From positions 113,924,790-113,988,789 of the forward strand of contig CM038463.1 of assembly GCA_021464415.1 (NCBI GenBank): a DNA stretch of 64,000 nucleotides, given 5' to 3'. Made by a program: the position numbers and the translations under genes. Shown here in pieces: positions 35,965 through 49,041 of this stretch. Origin of the DNA: Lonicera japonica. Lineage: Eukaryota > Streptophyta > Magnoliopsida > Dipsacales > Caprifoliaceae. The notes below the pieces were generated by a model, which made no database searches, was not told where the DNA came from, and was given only the letters and a program-made list of their open reading frames with translations. Each line of letters starts with the position of its first letter. Positions within the stretch are counted from its first letter, which is position 1.

Positions 35965-36843
35965 ATGGTGAAAAACATAGGCCTCCTTGTCTGTCTCCTA
36001 ATTATCGCCTTGGACATCACTGCCGGTATTCTTGGCATTGAGGCTGAGGTCGCTCAAAACAAGGTACGTATGTACTAACAATTTACTCTCATTCTCCCAA
36101 TTCATAAGATCTATGGTTAAATGTAAGGCTTGTCTTATCACCTACTTTTTGTTCTTGGGATGTCTAAAACTAAGACGACACAACTTAACAGATCTTGTCT
36201 CTTACTTTGGCGAAGCTAGCTATGTTACAAAAACCAAGCTAGCTCTTAATTTGAAGGTTATCATAATTACGTGTTTATGCTGAATTATAGGTGAAACATT
36301 TAAGGGTGTGGATATTTGAGTGTAGAGATCCAAGCTATAAAGCTTTCAAGCTGGGGATGGCTGCATCAGTACTTTTGGCTCTAGCTCATGCCATTGCTAA
36401 CTTGCTCGGTGGCTGCATTTTCATTTGGTCTAAGGAAGAGCTGGACAGTTCCTCTAATAACAAACAATTAGCAGTTGCTTCCCTCGTTTTATCATGGTAC
36501 TAATATTACTTTAACCTCCCTTTCTCCCCCCTCCCTCTCAGTAAATTGGTGAATTCTATTAGTTTAAGTCATGACTAGCCCTAAATTATTTAGTCCAACG
36601 ATAAAATTCTAATTTTGAATCAGGATTATCTTGGCTATTGGATTTTCAATGCTAATTGCGGGAACATTATCAAACTCAAGGTCGAGAAAATCATGTGGGA
36701 TAGCACACCACCATCTTTTCTCGATAGGAGGGGTTTTGTGCTTCATCCATGGACTGTTTTCAGTTGCTTATTACATTTCTGCCTCTGCCACAATTGGAGA
36801 AGAGAAGTTGAACCAACATAACCAACAGCGCACCACTGCTTGA
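35965..36843 (+). CDS. DUF1218 family membrane protein
   Basis: Three exons, 35965-36063, 36291-36496 and 36624-36843, with GT-AG introns and phases that join cleanly, encode 174 residues. That is the usual length for DUF1218. The start MVKNIGLLVCLLIIALDITAG is a hydrophobic signal-anchor segment. Family signatures include the Cys-containing IFECRDPS, AFKLGMAASVLLALAHAIANLLGGC, and a third/fourth membrane region (IILAIGFSMLIAGTL, LFSIGGVLCFIHGLFSVAYYIS). Four transmembrane helices are expected. Some Arabidopsis members (MODIFYING WALL LIGNIN) affect lignin and others affect leaf symmetry; which subgroup this belongs to is not decided. The gene appears intact. Confidence 0.93.
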
Positions 36844-38155
36844 TTTCTTCATTAATTTTTATTCTTTTCTAATCTCCTGTTATGACATTTGTGAAAAATG
36901 TGATATTATCCTGCCATGATGTCGTAATTTTTCAATTTTCTTGTTTTATTTTTCCCTTTGCTTGACATTCGATTCATAAGATTATTAATTTTACATCCAG
37001 GGTTTTAAGTATATAAAATAATTGTTCAGATGATCTTTTTTAATTTCTTTAGTTGCAATTAAGATGGTCTTTTCCTTTTAATCTACATAAGCAAATCATA
37101 AGGTTCCAATCAGCCTTTGAGAGTTCCATTCTATAATCACCTACATCCTATCAGAATTTAAATCCAATATATAGGTGAATTTATCATGAATTTATGCATA
37201 TTCTGATTAGGAGCCATAAAACCATTAGACAAATAAGAAAACAAATCTCAAACGAAATTCAAAATTCAAAATTACTTCTACTTCAACCAAGGCCAGAGGC
37301 AAAATCCCAAACGCTTGCGCCACATTGGCTAGTATCTCCAAAAGGCCAGTTGTTCATAAATTTGAAGGGGGAAAAAGAGGAAGCAAACAGAATTTCTTTT
37401 AAATTCTTTCTTTTTTCTATTCAAACTCCACAATCAACACTATAAACATGTCTAATCCACCATTTCTGCACAAAAACCCCAGAGCACCAAATTCGTTTAA
37501 ACAATTCCCTCCTAAAATGAATGTAAAAACGGCAACAAGATTATTCCTTCAAACTCAAAGGCACGCCACCTCAAACTTTGCATAATTTTCGGCGTACTCC
37601 AAACAAAGCATAGCCTCAGTAAAACGTACCTGATATACTAAGATCTAACACACAAATATTAAAATTATAGGGTCAAGATCAACATTCACTCCAAAGTCAT
37701 TAACAAACTACTTGTCCAATAATGCAGGAGGACAGAGACTTATGCATTTCACTCGTAAGTTGCACATATAGTTTAAATGCAGGGAACTGGGGAAAACATG
37801 TTATCAAACCTCATAAGACATAACAACAGACAACAGCAAAAGAAAGCTTTACCTCCACATTCAAGTAACTAGATTAATCTAATATGTCAAATCTGTTATA
37901 GAGCTCATATTCTCCATCAAATTAGAGGCAAGAATATCACTAGAGACTTCTCAAACACGATATTAGAACTCAAACCAGAAAATCAAGTTTAGAAACAACA
38001 AGGGTTCATCACTGCATATTATCATCAAAGAAAATAAACTACTAGCATCCAAATTTGGTCAAGCTAGGCAGAAAACAAAAAGGTAAAACAAGAGGACTAT
38101 AGTCTCCTGCTTCAACCATCATCATTCATCAACCCAAATTTACCTGAGCAGAACC
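36844..38155. other. Spacer between convergent genes
   Basis: Contains the 3'UTR regions of the DUF1218 gene (plus) and the GeBP-like gene (minus). No additional protein-like frame. The 83-residue plus-strand ORF at 37194 shows no family features. Confidence 0.55.
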
Positions 38156-39759
38156 CTAATCTTCAGCAGCAGATTTTAAAGATTCCAATACAAGACTCGT
38201 CTGCTCGCGAATCAACTCCACCCGCCTCAAGTAAAGCTCAACTTCTTCCAAATGCAGCCTCTTCCACTTCTCATCCAACTCCATCTTCTTTGACCCCTCA
38301 ATTAACATCAGTCTATCCCTGATGATCCTCTCAACCCCCAAAGGAGCTTCAACAGTACTTGTGCTCATTTGAAAAGATTGAGGGGGTGCTACATTGTTCT
38401 CAACGTCCATTTTTGGCACATCCTTTTGCACATTAGCCACCTCCTTCTTTACATCCGGCGAAGAAAACCTTTCCACTTTAGGAGAAACTGCAGCCTTAAT
38501 AGCCTTTTGACTTTGATTCTTTTTCTCTGTTCCGTTAACAGATAAATTATTACCCTCTCTGCCCCATATCTTTTTCGACAATTCATAGGCCTTTTGTTCA
38601 TGAGGCTTTGCAAATGTCCTATCCTTTCCTTTCTTTTCTTTACCCGCATTGTTTTCATATTTCTTCTTCAGCCTCCTAACTTTATCCGACAACTGGGTCT
38701 TGCTAACATCGATGTGCAATGATTTCTTGATGAATTCGTGGAAAGCATTCATGTCTGCCACTGGATCAGCCCCTTTCTTCGCCCTGTAATCGATCATACC
38801 ATTAAGTATCACAATTTCATCATCCTCACTCCACAATCGTTGAAACAGTTGCTTCTTTGGGTCATCACCACTCATCTTCTTTGCTCCGTTGGCCTCATCA
38901 TCTCCAGTTGATACCTTCCTCTTCGCTCTCCTTGAGTCACTCTGATGCAACCCAAAATAATAATAACTATTATTTATTCATAAATAAATAAATTAAAAGA
39001 TATCCCCTTTTTTCTGGAATAAATCCTTTTACTGTAGGGAAAACCAGCACAATCAACTTACCGGTCAGAATAAAATAAATCTCCCCTCTAACATCTAACT
39101 AAAGCTATCCTATTTCTTCTTAAACAGTCCAATTAACAACCAGACTAATTGAAATTATAAAATAAAACTAGTATTCAAACAATAACAATCCTAAAAACGG
39201 GTATGGCTATTAGCAGTAGCACTCAAAAAATATCCTCTACCACGCCAATATGATTTTTGGGTATTTTTATTATGGACACTATATTTACATTTGTGATGGA
39301 ATTTGGAGTGCAAGAGGACTTGTTAATATCCATATCTATAAATCTATAAATGGGTATTCATGCAAATAAAGTAATAAACCAATTTGTACGTACCTCGGTC
39401 TCCATCTGCCGTTTAACGCCGGCAGCGGACTTCCCTGTAGGTGGTGAAGTGCGGGGAATAGGCTTGGATCTGGGCTTTGTCATGGGCTTTGACGAGATGG
39501 GTTTAATTTCGGAGTCCGATTCTGATCCGGAATCGTCGTCGTCAGAAGATCCGGGAAGTGCAGGGTCTGGTTTCTTGGAAGATGAGGAGGGGTTGTTCTT
39601 GGTGACGGGAGGGGTAGGTGGTGAAGTAGTCTTGTCTTCTTGTTCTGATGATGACGATTCAGAGCCTTCTTCTTCTTCTTCTTCGGATCCTTCTTCTTCC
39701 TCTTCTTCTGAGGAAGATGAATTTGCTGGATTAAGGTCGGGTTGGCGATTTTGTGCCAT
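38156..39759 (-). CDS. GeBP/storekeeper-like transcription factor (DUF573)
   Basis: Two minus-strand exons, 39759-39394 and 38941-38156, encode 383 residues. Exon 1 ends METE before GTACGT; exon 2 starts SDSRRAKRK after CATCAG. The N-terminus (residues 1-110) is Ser/Glu/Asp-rich with acidic runs and SSPP-type linkers, and it ends with a basic stretch. Residues about 153-250 form the DUF573 DNA-binding domain (LFQRLWSEDDEIVILNGMID, DMNAFHEFIKKSL, QLSDKVRRLKKKY, PHEQKAYELSKKIWG). Residues about 325-380 form a leucine-rich coiled coil (KRLHLEEVELYLRRVELI) used for dimerisation in the family. GeBP proteins are nuclear and act in trichome and cytokinin or sugar responses. The antisense 167-residue ORF over exon 1 is a shadow of the acidic codons. 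Confidence 0.93.
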
Positions 39760-40370
39760 TGTAAATGGGAAAATGGGGAAGTTTTCGAAACTAGGGTTTG
39801 TACAAGTGAGAGGGATTAAAGAAGGGGAAAAGAGGGGATATCGTGAGGGCTGAATTTTGTCAGGAAGACTCAGGATCGCAAAGTGGCCCGATCGCTGGCT
39901 TTCAACCCGATTCGATTTTGGTTGCTGGATTTGTTTTCATCGGCCACGTTGTGGTTGGCGCCGCTTTTGATAAAAAAAAATTGAGAATTAAAAATTAAAC
40001 TAAAAAAAAATATTTGCTTAATTCTAAAATTTATATTTAAAAAATTATTGTTTATTTGAATATAACATATTTAAAAAAATTCAAAAAAAAAAGGACCAAA
40101 GGGAGAGAGAGAGAAAGAGGGAGATATATTAACTCTTAACGTTTGACGACACAGTTATGACTATTCATTAGATGTATTACTGGAAAGTAACACTATTAAT
40201 AAATGCGTGAAGCTTGGAGAGAGAGAGATTGGGACTTTTGATTTCAAATTTTGCTTTTGATTTCGATCATAATATTTTACTTTGATTTTAGTTTAAACTT
40301 TTGATTTTGTGTTAATGTAATTTTTTTTAATAAGAAATTGTGTGTTAATGTAAGGTGAAAAAATTAGGAA
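39760..40370. other. Upstream region of the GeBP-like gene
   Basis: Leader and promoter side of the minus-strand gene, with GA-rich patches at 40102-40122 and 40218-40229. No gene seen. Confidence 0.5.
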
Positions 40371-40386
40371 AGAAGAAGATTGAGTT

Positions 40387-41308
40387 TTTTTTTTTTTTTT
40401 TTTTGAAATCAAAACAACAAGAACTAGACTAAATCATGCAACACAAAAGTTTGGAGCCAGCTTGGGACATCAGACCCCTAAGAGCATAAAGAGTCAACCC
40501 GAATGGCAAAGGCCGCTATAGAATTGGCCGCTTCGTTTGCGGACCTCAAAACGTGGAAGAATGACACTCTAGAAAAAGATTTCGCAAGGTCTAGAGCGTC
40601 CAGAATAAAGACCCCCGCATTCGCCATTGGAGGAGAGTTGTCAAGAAGCATTTTCACCACGCGAGACGCATATTCACTTCAATCACTGACAGCCCCAAAG
40701 AGCTTGCAAACCGTAATCCCTCGAGCACTGCCAGAGCCTCGGCCGCCTCGACATCCATAGCAAAACGAAATGAGATAGCACGGGCGCCTATAACCACGCC
40801 CGCCGAATTCCTACAAAATAATGCCTACCCCTGATCTCCCCGAGATGGGATTCACCGCCGCGTCAACATTGACTTTGACCGCACCCTCCTTGGGCTTACA
40901 CCAAGCTGCTGCCATCAACATCGGGGAAGGAACGGAAACATCACTAGCTGCCAAAAAAGCATCTACATAAGCTTCCCCAGATGCAACTAGAGCTGTCCCG
41001 GAGCGCCCCTCCTTTCCTTGCACCCGCTCATTTCTATCAAACCAAATAAACCAAGCTATCACTGCAAACAAGGTCACATTCCAGTCCCTATCTGACTGCA
41101 TCAGCGAAGCACAAAGATTGCCAAAATCCCCCCAATTATCTGGAAGGTTAGCGAGATAAGCAAAGCATGAAACATTCCAAATTTCCTGCACGTTTGGACA
41201 TGACCACAAAGCGTGGTAAACTATTTCACGCTTGGATCGGCAACGGGGACACAGAGTACCCGGAATCACTCTCTTCTCAAAAAGAGCCATACAAGTCGGT
41301 AACAAGTT
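40387..41308 (-). mobile_element. 5'-truncated LINE (L1 type) with poly(A) and 16-bp target duplication
   Basis: The 16-mer AGAAGAAGATTGAGTT flanks the insert at 40371-40386 and 41309-41324 without mismatch. The minus-strand copy ends in a poly(A) (T-run at 40387-40404 on the plus strand). The body encodes only the C-terminal part of a LINE ORF2. Heavy 5' truncation, a poly(A) tail and a long duplication are the signature of target-primed reverse transcription. Confidence 0.9.
40478..41308 (-). pseudogene. LINE ORF2 C-terminus: zf-RVT and RNase H, frameshifted
   Basis: The frame from about 41305 shows a reverse-transcriptase zinc-binding domain (CPRCRSKREIVYHALWSCPNVQEIW) and the start of an RNase H domain (VKVNVDAAVNPISGRSGVG). 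It then ends at 40811. The domain continues in the next frame (RNSAGVVIGARAISFRFAMD) and, after a second one-base shift near 40675, in a third (VVKMLLDN to HVLRSANEAANSIAAF). Two frameshifts disable it. Family knowledge assigns these domains to plant L1-clade LINEs. Confidence 0.87.
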
Positions 41309-41324
41309 AGAAGAAGATTGAGTT

Positions 41325-43237
41325 AGAATAGTGTTTTTTTGCTTTTATCCCTCATGTGTCTTGTACATGACTAATTCCGTTAGCTTTTTAAATGGTCCAT
41401 CCAAAAATGGGAAAAATTAAAACGCGGGTGACACTTCATGTATGAACTTATGCATTTTTAAACTTTATGAACCAAAGTGAAACAAGAAGTAAACTTTAAG
41501 GGGTAATTTTTGTAAATAACTCTTTATTAAAAGATCAAATTTTATTGGTCCAATAAAAAAAATTCTAAAATCCTAGCTTAATTAAAGATCACCGATCAAA
41601 AATAAAGAAACGATTGTCTAAGGTTAAAAAAATCCTTAATTATTTGCTTATAATGATGTTGTGTAATTTGTAATATGATTTAATCTTTGTAATTATAAAT
41701 AAATAAGAACAATCAAACATAAGAAAGAAATTTTTATTTATATAATTGTTATGTTCTCCAGCAAGGGATAGTAACTCAAGTGTATGTCTATAAAGAGTTT
41801 GATTATAATTTACAAGAGATTCGTGACACCCTCTCCTATTTATAGTGTATAAATTACAATTTACAAGTTGTATATAATAGTATTTGATTAGAAAACTATC
41901 TCTATAAAGCAGTATTTGATTTGGAAAATAACTGATATAAGGTAAGTATCATTAAGGGGGAAGTCATTGATTATAAGGATTCCGCTAATCTTCTTTTCTC
42001 ATAATCCATATATTCGAATTAGCTTCTTTATCTCATTCCACGCTTTTTAGTGGTACAATCGACCGGAAGTCTGCCCCTAATGCATTTGATTGGCTCCAAC
42101 GTGTATTGATCAAGCATTTATTTTTAATCTTTTTCAATTGTGATGAAAGTCATAACACCCTCAAGTTATACTAGTTATAATAGTGTTACACAAGTTAAAC
42201 CAAACATGATCTATTTATTAATCATGAAGAATTGATAAAAATATATTTCTTGAATCATTTGTTTTCCTTTTAAAAAACAAAATTGACAGTTTGAATTAAA
42301 AAAAATCTTTCGAATTGTTAAAGACTATCCGGTTTTATGGCTGATATAAAAGTAAGGGAAGTGCTCCGATCAAGGTAACATGGGCAAATGCACCTTTAAA
42401 ATCACTTGAAAAAGAATTGGTCGAGCTAAGTGTAAACAATTCATAACTTTTAAATCAACTAGGGTATATGCCCATGTCATCCTGCAAGGTGCAATGAAAA
42501 AAAAATATCAAATTTAAAACTCGATTAACAACTTACAAAAAAAATTACAATCAAATGCTACTTTTGAAATACAATTTTTGGGATATTTTTTTAGGTTACA
42601 TAACATTTCTTTTTAAATACCGTGTTTTGAAAGTGTTCAAGTCAAACCACTAGTTCCATTTGCATGTCAACGTACGCCGATCATAATTTGTACATACTCA
42701 ATACACATTTTGAATTGAGCGGTAATATTGCCTCAACAATGTACAATATTAAAAGCAAATAATATAACTTCTCAAAATATTATTATAGTTTGGCTAATGT
42801 ATAATTGCTTTGGCAATATGGATACCTTTTACATTTGAAAAATGCTAATATTTTTTCTACAATTTTTTTTAAACTCAAGTGAAACCACTAAAATAAATTA
42901 ATCAAATCATCGCACATTTAATGTATTGTCTAGTTTTTACCAGTGCCACGTCAATTCATCGAAAAAGTTGAGTAATAATATTGCTAAAGTAACATATAAC
43001 TTTAAAAGTATACAATACAACCTCTCAAAGTAGTACTATGTATTGACAAATAGATAATTGTTTTGATAATATGTGTAATCAAAACATTATACGAATTGTT
43101 AATATGTTTCAGTTTAACATTACTCATTATTCTTTATATTTTTTTGTCTTATGAATATTCACCATTTGTTTTCTAATATGTTATCTGTCTTTTCAAGTTA
43201 AACGTGAATAATCTATACTATTATAAAATGAAAGCGG
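41325..43237. other. Intergenic region
   Basis: AT-rich, no protein-like ORF and no repeat I can delimit. Confidence 0.5.
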
Positions 43238-43245
43238 GTGGAAGT

Positions 43246-43428
43246 GAGTAAGAATTTGTTAACTCTCTTCTAAAGAAGGTCGTGATTATAATCCTTGCAT
43301 TTAATTGGTGAATGCAACAAAAAGTGTGGGGCTCACCAAACTGTTGTATTATTATTTTATTGCATTCACCAATCAAATAAAAGGGTCACCATAACCCTCT
43401 TTAGAGGAGGGTTAACAAATTCCTACTC
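43246..43428. mobile_element. Small MITE with about 75-bp inverted arms
   Basis: The ends GAGTAAGAATTTGTTAAC and (inverse) GAGTAGGAATTTGTTAAC pair well. Arms continue to TTGGTGAATGCAA on both sides around a short centre. The octamer GTGGAAGT lies just outside on both sides (43238-43245 and 43430-43437, with one extra base on the right). This suggests an 8-10 bp duplication of the MULE or hAT type. The 62-residue ORF across it is not a gene. Confidence 0.65.
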
Positions 43429-43719
43429 CGTGGAAGTGATTATAACACTGATTTTTGTTATTTTGAGCAAAATATATAGTTAACGGAGTTTGAACTCACG
43501 ACCTAAATATTGAAAACACACATCACATGTGCACTTGCATCTAGTATATGAGATTAAAATATGTACAAGTATTACGGGTGTGTCCGTATCTACAATCTAA
43601 TGCTCCAATAAGAAATTTAAAATAAAGACTGTGTAACTTAACCCCAAACATAACTAAGCATAATTTTTTTTTATTTTTTTTGGAACAAAAACATAATTAA
43701 ACATTAAATTGTACACTTA

Positions 43720-44598
43720 GGGTGTGTTTGTCGCGCAGGATTAAAAGCAGGATAGGATTAATTAATCTTATCCGGTGTTTGTTGTCGGAAATAATAGGAT
43801 AAATAAATCCTGTCATGTGTTTGGCGCAAGGATAAATAGGAAATTTTAATCATATCCCATGTTTGGCGCAATATGGGACTGGTTTGCATTCGGGATTAAT
43901 TATCATGTTATCCCTTTAGAACCGGATAAATATATACCACCCCTATAGGTGGTATTATTTTATCCCATGATTGCCGAATAACAAAATTAATATAAAAATT
44001 AATTTTTAATTAATTTTTTTAATCTTTTTCTTTAAACCTTTTAGATAATCAAATTTATTAATAAAAAATTTCAACCACCCAAAATCACAGTAACTTAACT
44101 AATAAAATTTATTTATTTTATAATATGACATTTTTATTTATTTTTTTATTAAATGAAGATATTTATAAGAAACTTTAATTTTAGAAAAAAGGGTAACTTT
44201 AAAATTTAAAATTTTACTTAATGCCTAGTTCGTAAATATTGTATGTGATATAGAACTTTTCTCCCGAAAGAGTTTTTTATGAAACTTTTTTATAAATAGA
44301 AGAATCATATTAGTTAAAAAAAATGTGCACAACAATTAAAATTGCATATATTTTTTTAAAAAAAGCAAGTTGTATTATATAATATCTGGACTTATAATCC
44401 GGAACTCCATCAAATGCAAAGTTTATTAAATATTTATCCGACTAATCGTTATCATGTCCGATCCAGCTTCATCCTTATCCGACTATTGATTTGATATCAT
44501 ATCTCACATAATTCCTATTTGACTAATTTCGACTCTTATCCTATCCGGCCTTTATCCTATCATATCCTACTTCCTTATTCGGCGCGCCAAACGCACCC
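43720..44598. mobile_element. PIF/Harbinger-type MITE, copy B
   Basis: Starts GGGTGTGTTTGTCGCGC and ends GGCGCGCCAAACGCACCC. It is flanked by TTA on both sides (43717-43719, 44599-44601), the standard Harbinger duplication. At 879 bp it aligns with copy A at 1007-1884, sharing long words such as GGATAGGATTAATTAATC and TCATATCCTA. No transposase. Confidence 0.85.
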
Positions 44599-46883
44599 TT
44601 ACATTACATAATTTAACCCTCACCTTTTCCCTATTTTTGTCTGTCAAGATATTAAAAGATTATAAATTACCCTTTTAACACACCTAACCACCATCACGAC
44701 GGCCACCACAACACTACCGGCAACTAGAAAATTAATCTTAGGGTATCTATAACAATCTTTTTAAAAGACTAAAGTATACCTTTTTTGGAAGAAACACATT
44801 TATAAAATTGACTAAAACAAAAATAGTAAAATCGGATCTCTATTTTGAAAAAACATCCACTCTCTTCAAATCAATCTGGTTAATGAAAAGGGTTTCAAAT
44901 TGTTTTTATGAATATTTTGTTGAATTGAAATTTGTGTTGGTCAAATAAAACATTAATCTCATTAGTTATAACACTATTGAAAAGTGACAACATTACACAT
45001 GGACCTACATTCTCTTTGATATATTTATATATATATATATTTATTTATTACGTAATAACTTGTGCTAAAGGCACTATTAACTATTAAAAAAATCTTAAAT
45101 ATCAGTCACACTATTCTTTATGCCTTACACATTTTTACGATTTAAAAATCACGACCCACATTAAATAAATGTACATTGAACATTCGCTTTTACTCCAAAA
45201 CAAGTACTGTTTTTTCTATTTCTTTTTTAACTTCATCCAATTCAACTTAAAATATTAGATTTAGCATTTTTTTTAATTAATTTATCAACTAAATGGAATG
45301 AACAAAATTTTTTGACTCAATATTCTGAATCACCACAATTTTTTACTCAAATCAATGTCCAACCTTCTCCTCCTCTTCAATATGATTCAATTGCGGAAAA
45401 AAAAAGTGATGATGGTTTCACCATAGAAAAAAATAATAGAACACAAAGTTAACATAATAAAAAAGATTAAATTGTTAATAACAAAAATATATTAAAATAT
45501 TATTATTTGAAAAACTCATTAGAATTATATAAAAATAATTTTTTAAAATCACTTTTCAAATTATCACACAGGTTAGCAAAATACACTTTTAAATAGGTTG
45601 GGCTGATAGGATTGACAGATTTTTTTTTTTTTGAGATATGATGGAAATGTTTGGAGAGAAAGTAAATTTTAGAGAGATAAAGAGAATGGAGAAAAGAGAC
45701 TTGACTCCCTTTTATTATTCCTTTAGTTGAATTTTGTTTAATAGAGTTTAGATTGAGATTTAAATAGACATGGAAGAAATTTTTCACAAAACTAGGTGGA
45801 ACAAAATTTTATTAAGAAATTTAAATTGAAAGTAGGTGTGATAAAATTTTAATACATACACTCATTTTCGGCTGTTAAAACTTTAAAAGATCACTTTTGG
45901 TTTAAATTTTTGAATAAAAATTTGTGAAAATGATATATTTATTATAAAAATCGTCTCAACTAAATTTTATAAAAAAGCGGTTTAAATCTTAAATTAAATT
46001 CCATTAAATAAAATTAAATGGAAGAGTAGTGAGGGGAGCCAAGTCTAGAGAAAAAAGTAAGTCAAGAGTTGTTGGGGTTTGGGAGAGGTGAGAAGTTTAG
46101 AGGGAGGGGGGATAGAGAGTGGACCTAGGCCTATGGGGTGATTTAATGTAAAAACAAATGCAAAAGTAAAAAAAAAAAATTGAATATACTTTTCATCTTG
46201 GATTTCTTTGGACCTTTTGCAGCCAGACGATTCATAAACTTTGTAGTTTTACCGGTGAATCGTAAAATCCTAATTTGTATTTATTTATGTGCGCTGTGGT
46301 GCGAATTCGAAAATTGAACGTATGAATTGTACTAAATTGATCTATTAAAAATTGAACTAAAAAAATTTAAAACTAAATCAAATAAATCAAACTGAAACCG
46401 AATATGTTTGATTCATGTTTGGAGAGTAATATTGTAAAATCGAACTTGAATTAAACCAAACGTAATCATTATATCTATGACTCAAAAATAATATTACTCC
46501 CGTATCTAAAATTTTAGGTTTTCTATAATTTACAAGTTTTAGTGAGAATCTGATTCTTTGAACTATTATGAATATTTGAGTTATATTATAAAGATAAGAG
46601 TTGATATTTTTATGTGCAAAATAGGTATGAACAAGTATAAAATTATTATTTTTTCTCACTAAAATAAATGTTGCCTTATATTTTATTTATGTTTTAAAAT
46701 ATATATGAAATTGAAACTGAACTTGAATAATTGATTTACCCTGCTGAAATAAAAAAACACCCCTATTTGTATTATTTATTAAAAATAAAAAAATGCCTCG
46801 TCAAAATGGATAAATATTACGTAACAAATTAGAGTAAATTCCGCATGGGACTCAAATGCCAATCATGAGAGTAACTCTTTGAC
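44599..46883. other. Intergenic region
   Basis: AT-rich. No supported gene or delimited repeat. It includes the upstream promoter side of the first F-box gene near its right end. Confidence 0.5.
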
Positions 46884-46893
46884 TATAAAAAAA
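46884..46893 (+). promoter_or_regulatory. TATA box of the first F-box gene
   Basis: TATAAAAAAA lies about 78 bp before the donor of the presumed non-coding first exon (donor GT at 46972-46973). The downstream sequence is homologous to the first exon of the second F-box gene. Transcription would start near 46915. Confidence 0.5.
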
Positions 46894-46971
46894 CCTTGGG
46901 CCTTCACACCATGCTATTGCTTGCCTCCTGAAGCGGTTGCTCCGCCGGCGCTCAGTTCTTTTGATGATCAG

Positions 46972-49007
46972 GTCACTGCCACCTTTCTTCTCTTGTCTTC
47001 TCCTCTTCATTATCAAATATATATTATCGATCACCATCTTTTTCTTTTATAGGGGTTCTCTTACTCAGGCATGTCTGTGTCCCTTTTTATGTATAATATA
47101 TGCATTAGTTTATGTAATCTCTTTTAATCCTTGTTTAGTCCGAGTTTTTGCGAGGGATGTAAAATGGCAGTTTGAACCTGGACAGTTTAAGTTTTCTAAA
47201 TTTATTATTCAAATTCACGGCATAAATTATAAGAGACTCCCTGTAAATTTATCAATTTATAATTCACGAAAACAACAAAAACTCAAATCAATCGAAACCA
47301 TAAAAGAGAATAATATATAACATGTAAATTCCTTGGTTACCTTGATTTAGTACCTTTTCTCTAAAGAAAAAAAAATGAATTTATTTATTTTATAGTCAAG
47401 GTCAAGAGTAGAGGTTTGTTTCTTTGTTTTCACTTGATATGTATCATCCAAGTTATATATATATGCCCAAGAACTACCATCTTCATATTAATTATTCGAT
47501 AAGAGTTTCACTTTAACTTTGTTATTTTCTAAGCGTTATAAGTGGTAAAAAATTCAACTTATTTTTTATTGCTAGATTAATAAAAAAAAATTCTTTAAAT
47601 TTTTAGAAGAAAACACTAGGCTAATGAGATTGCCCTAGAGTGTTGTCATAAAAGATAAAAAGTGTGGATGGGGTTAAAAAAACCCACCCATATACATACA
47701 ACAAACAATCAAGCTCAAAGTTCTAAAAAATGTGGGCTTGAAACATCCACCCATACACATACTAAAAACAATCAAGCTCAAAGTTCTAAAAAATGAGGTG
47801 CTGCAACATGGACTATATCTAGACAGCCCATATCACAAGAGCAAATATGAAACTCTTAATTTGAGCTAGAGGAAATATTGGTATTTGTTGACAAGTAAAA
47901 CACGTACTAGAATAACATCAATGGCTTTTGTGTATCATATTGCATCTTTGCCTCTTTGATGCCCCTGTTTCATGGTCAATTTTCAGTATTTCTTTTTATT
48001 CGGTTTATTTCTCTTTTCTCTCCTTTTTTTTTGGTTCAATTATACGTTACATTAATATTGATATATTATGGTGGGGTTTTGATGTTGAAGTACTTTAGTT
48101 AGTGTTATTTGGTTTGCAGTCAATTAACATATACTGATATACATTCATCCTCGTTTTACTAACTGGTTTGCATGCATGGGATATCTTTCACTGTTTCATG
48201 TTCGTTTTCCCGTTCTCATTTTCTCCCCATTTTGATAGCATACTTTTTTGTAATGTTGGCCCATTTTCACCACTAAGGATCCATTTGATAACGAAGTTGG
48301 AAAACAATTAGAAAAACAATTGCTTCTTAATTATGAGAAGTTAGAAGATGAGAATATGAGATGAGTAAGTTGGTAAACCTGTTTTCCAACTTCTCACAAA
48401 ATCAATTGTTGTTCCTAAATTTTTTTGAATTGAAATTGTTATAATTTATGGACCTTGATAAAGGCAAACCCACTATTCTCTATTGTATCCACTTGTTGAA
48501 GAACATGTGATATTTATTATTGGCCCACTACCTAATAGTTTAAGCTTTTAGAAAAGATGGTTCATAACATTATTTTAGAGCTCAGGTTCTGCGACTTGGT
48601 TTGTCGATCTCTCCACGTGCAAGTGGGGGTCACATGTGAAGGGGAGTGTCGAAGAACATGATAAACATTGTTAACCATCTACCTAATAGCTTAAACTTTT
48701 GGGAGAGATGGTTCCTTGCACCACTGACTTTGAATTGTTGGAATTTTCAATGACAATGATTGTCTACAAAAATGGAATTCAAATGATTCTCTGTGCTATT
48801 TTAATAGTATTCAACATAGACTTATGGTTCAAAAAAAAAAAACATGCATAGACTTGAACAGTTAACTATGTCCTGATAGGAGCCACTGAGGCTTTGCTCT
48901 TTGCTGCCTCTTTAATGCTTTTCCATCTCTATGTTATTCAAATTGATACATTCCCCACCTGTAAGATTGTCTTTCTTCCTACTTTTACTTACTCGCATTG
49001 TGTACAG
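46972..49007 (+). other. Intron in the 5'UTR of F-box gene 1
   Basis: The donor context GATGATCAG/GTCACTGCC matches TTGATCAG/GTGACTGCC at 56668 of the paralogue. The acceptor GTACAG ends at 49007, 34 bp before the start codon. Inside, a segment of about 45 bp (CAATCAAGCTCAAAGTTCTAA) is repeated in tandem at about 47684-47797. Long leader introns can raise expression in plants; that role is inferred. Confidence 0.6.
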
Positions 49008-49041
49008 ATTCTTTGCGGGACAAAAAAAATTCTAGAGGGCT

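Noticed and set aside
39350..39853. 167-residue plus-strand ORF rich in Ser/Glu/Gly
   Set aside because: It is the antisense of the acidic first exon of the GeBP-like gene; simple (GAA/TCT) codon repeats keep the opposite strand open.
46937..47320. 127-residue plus-strand ORF
   Set aside because: Covers the first exon/intron junction of F-box gene 1, which is conserved with the paralogue as non-coding leader.
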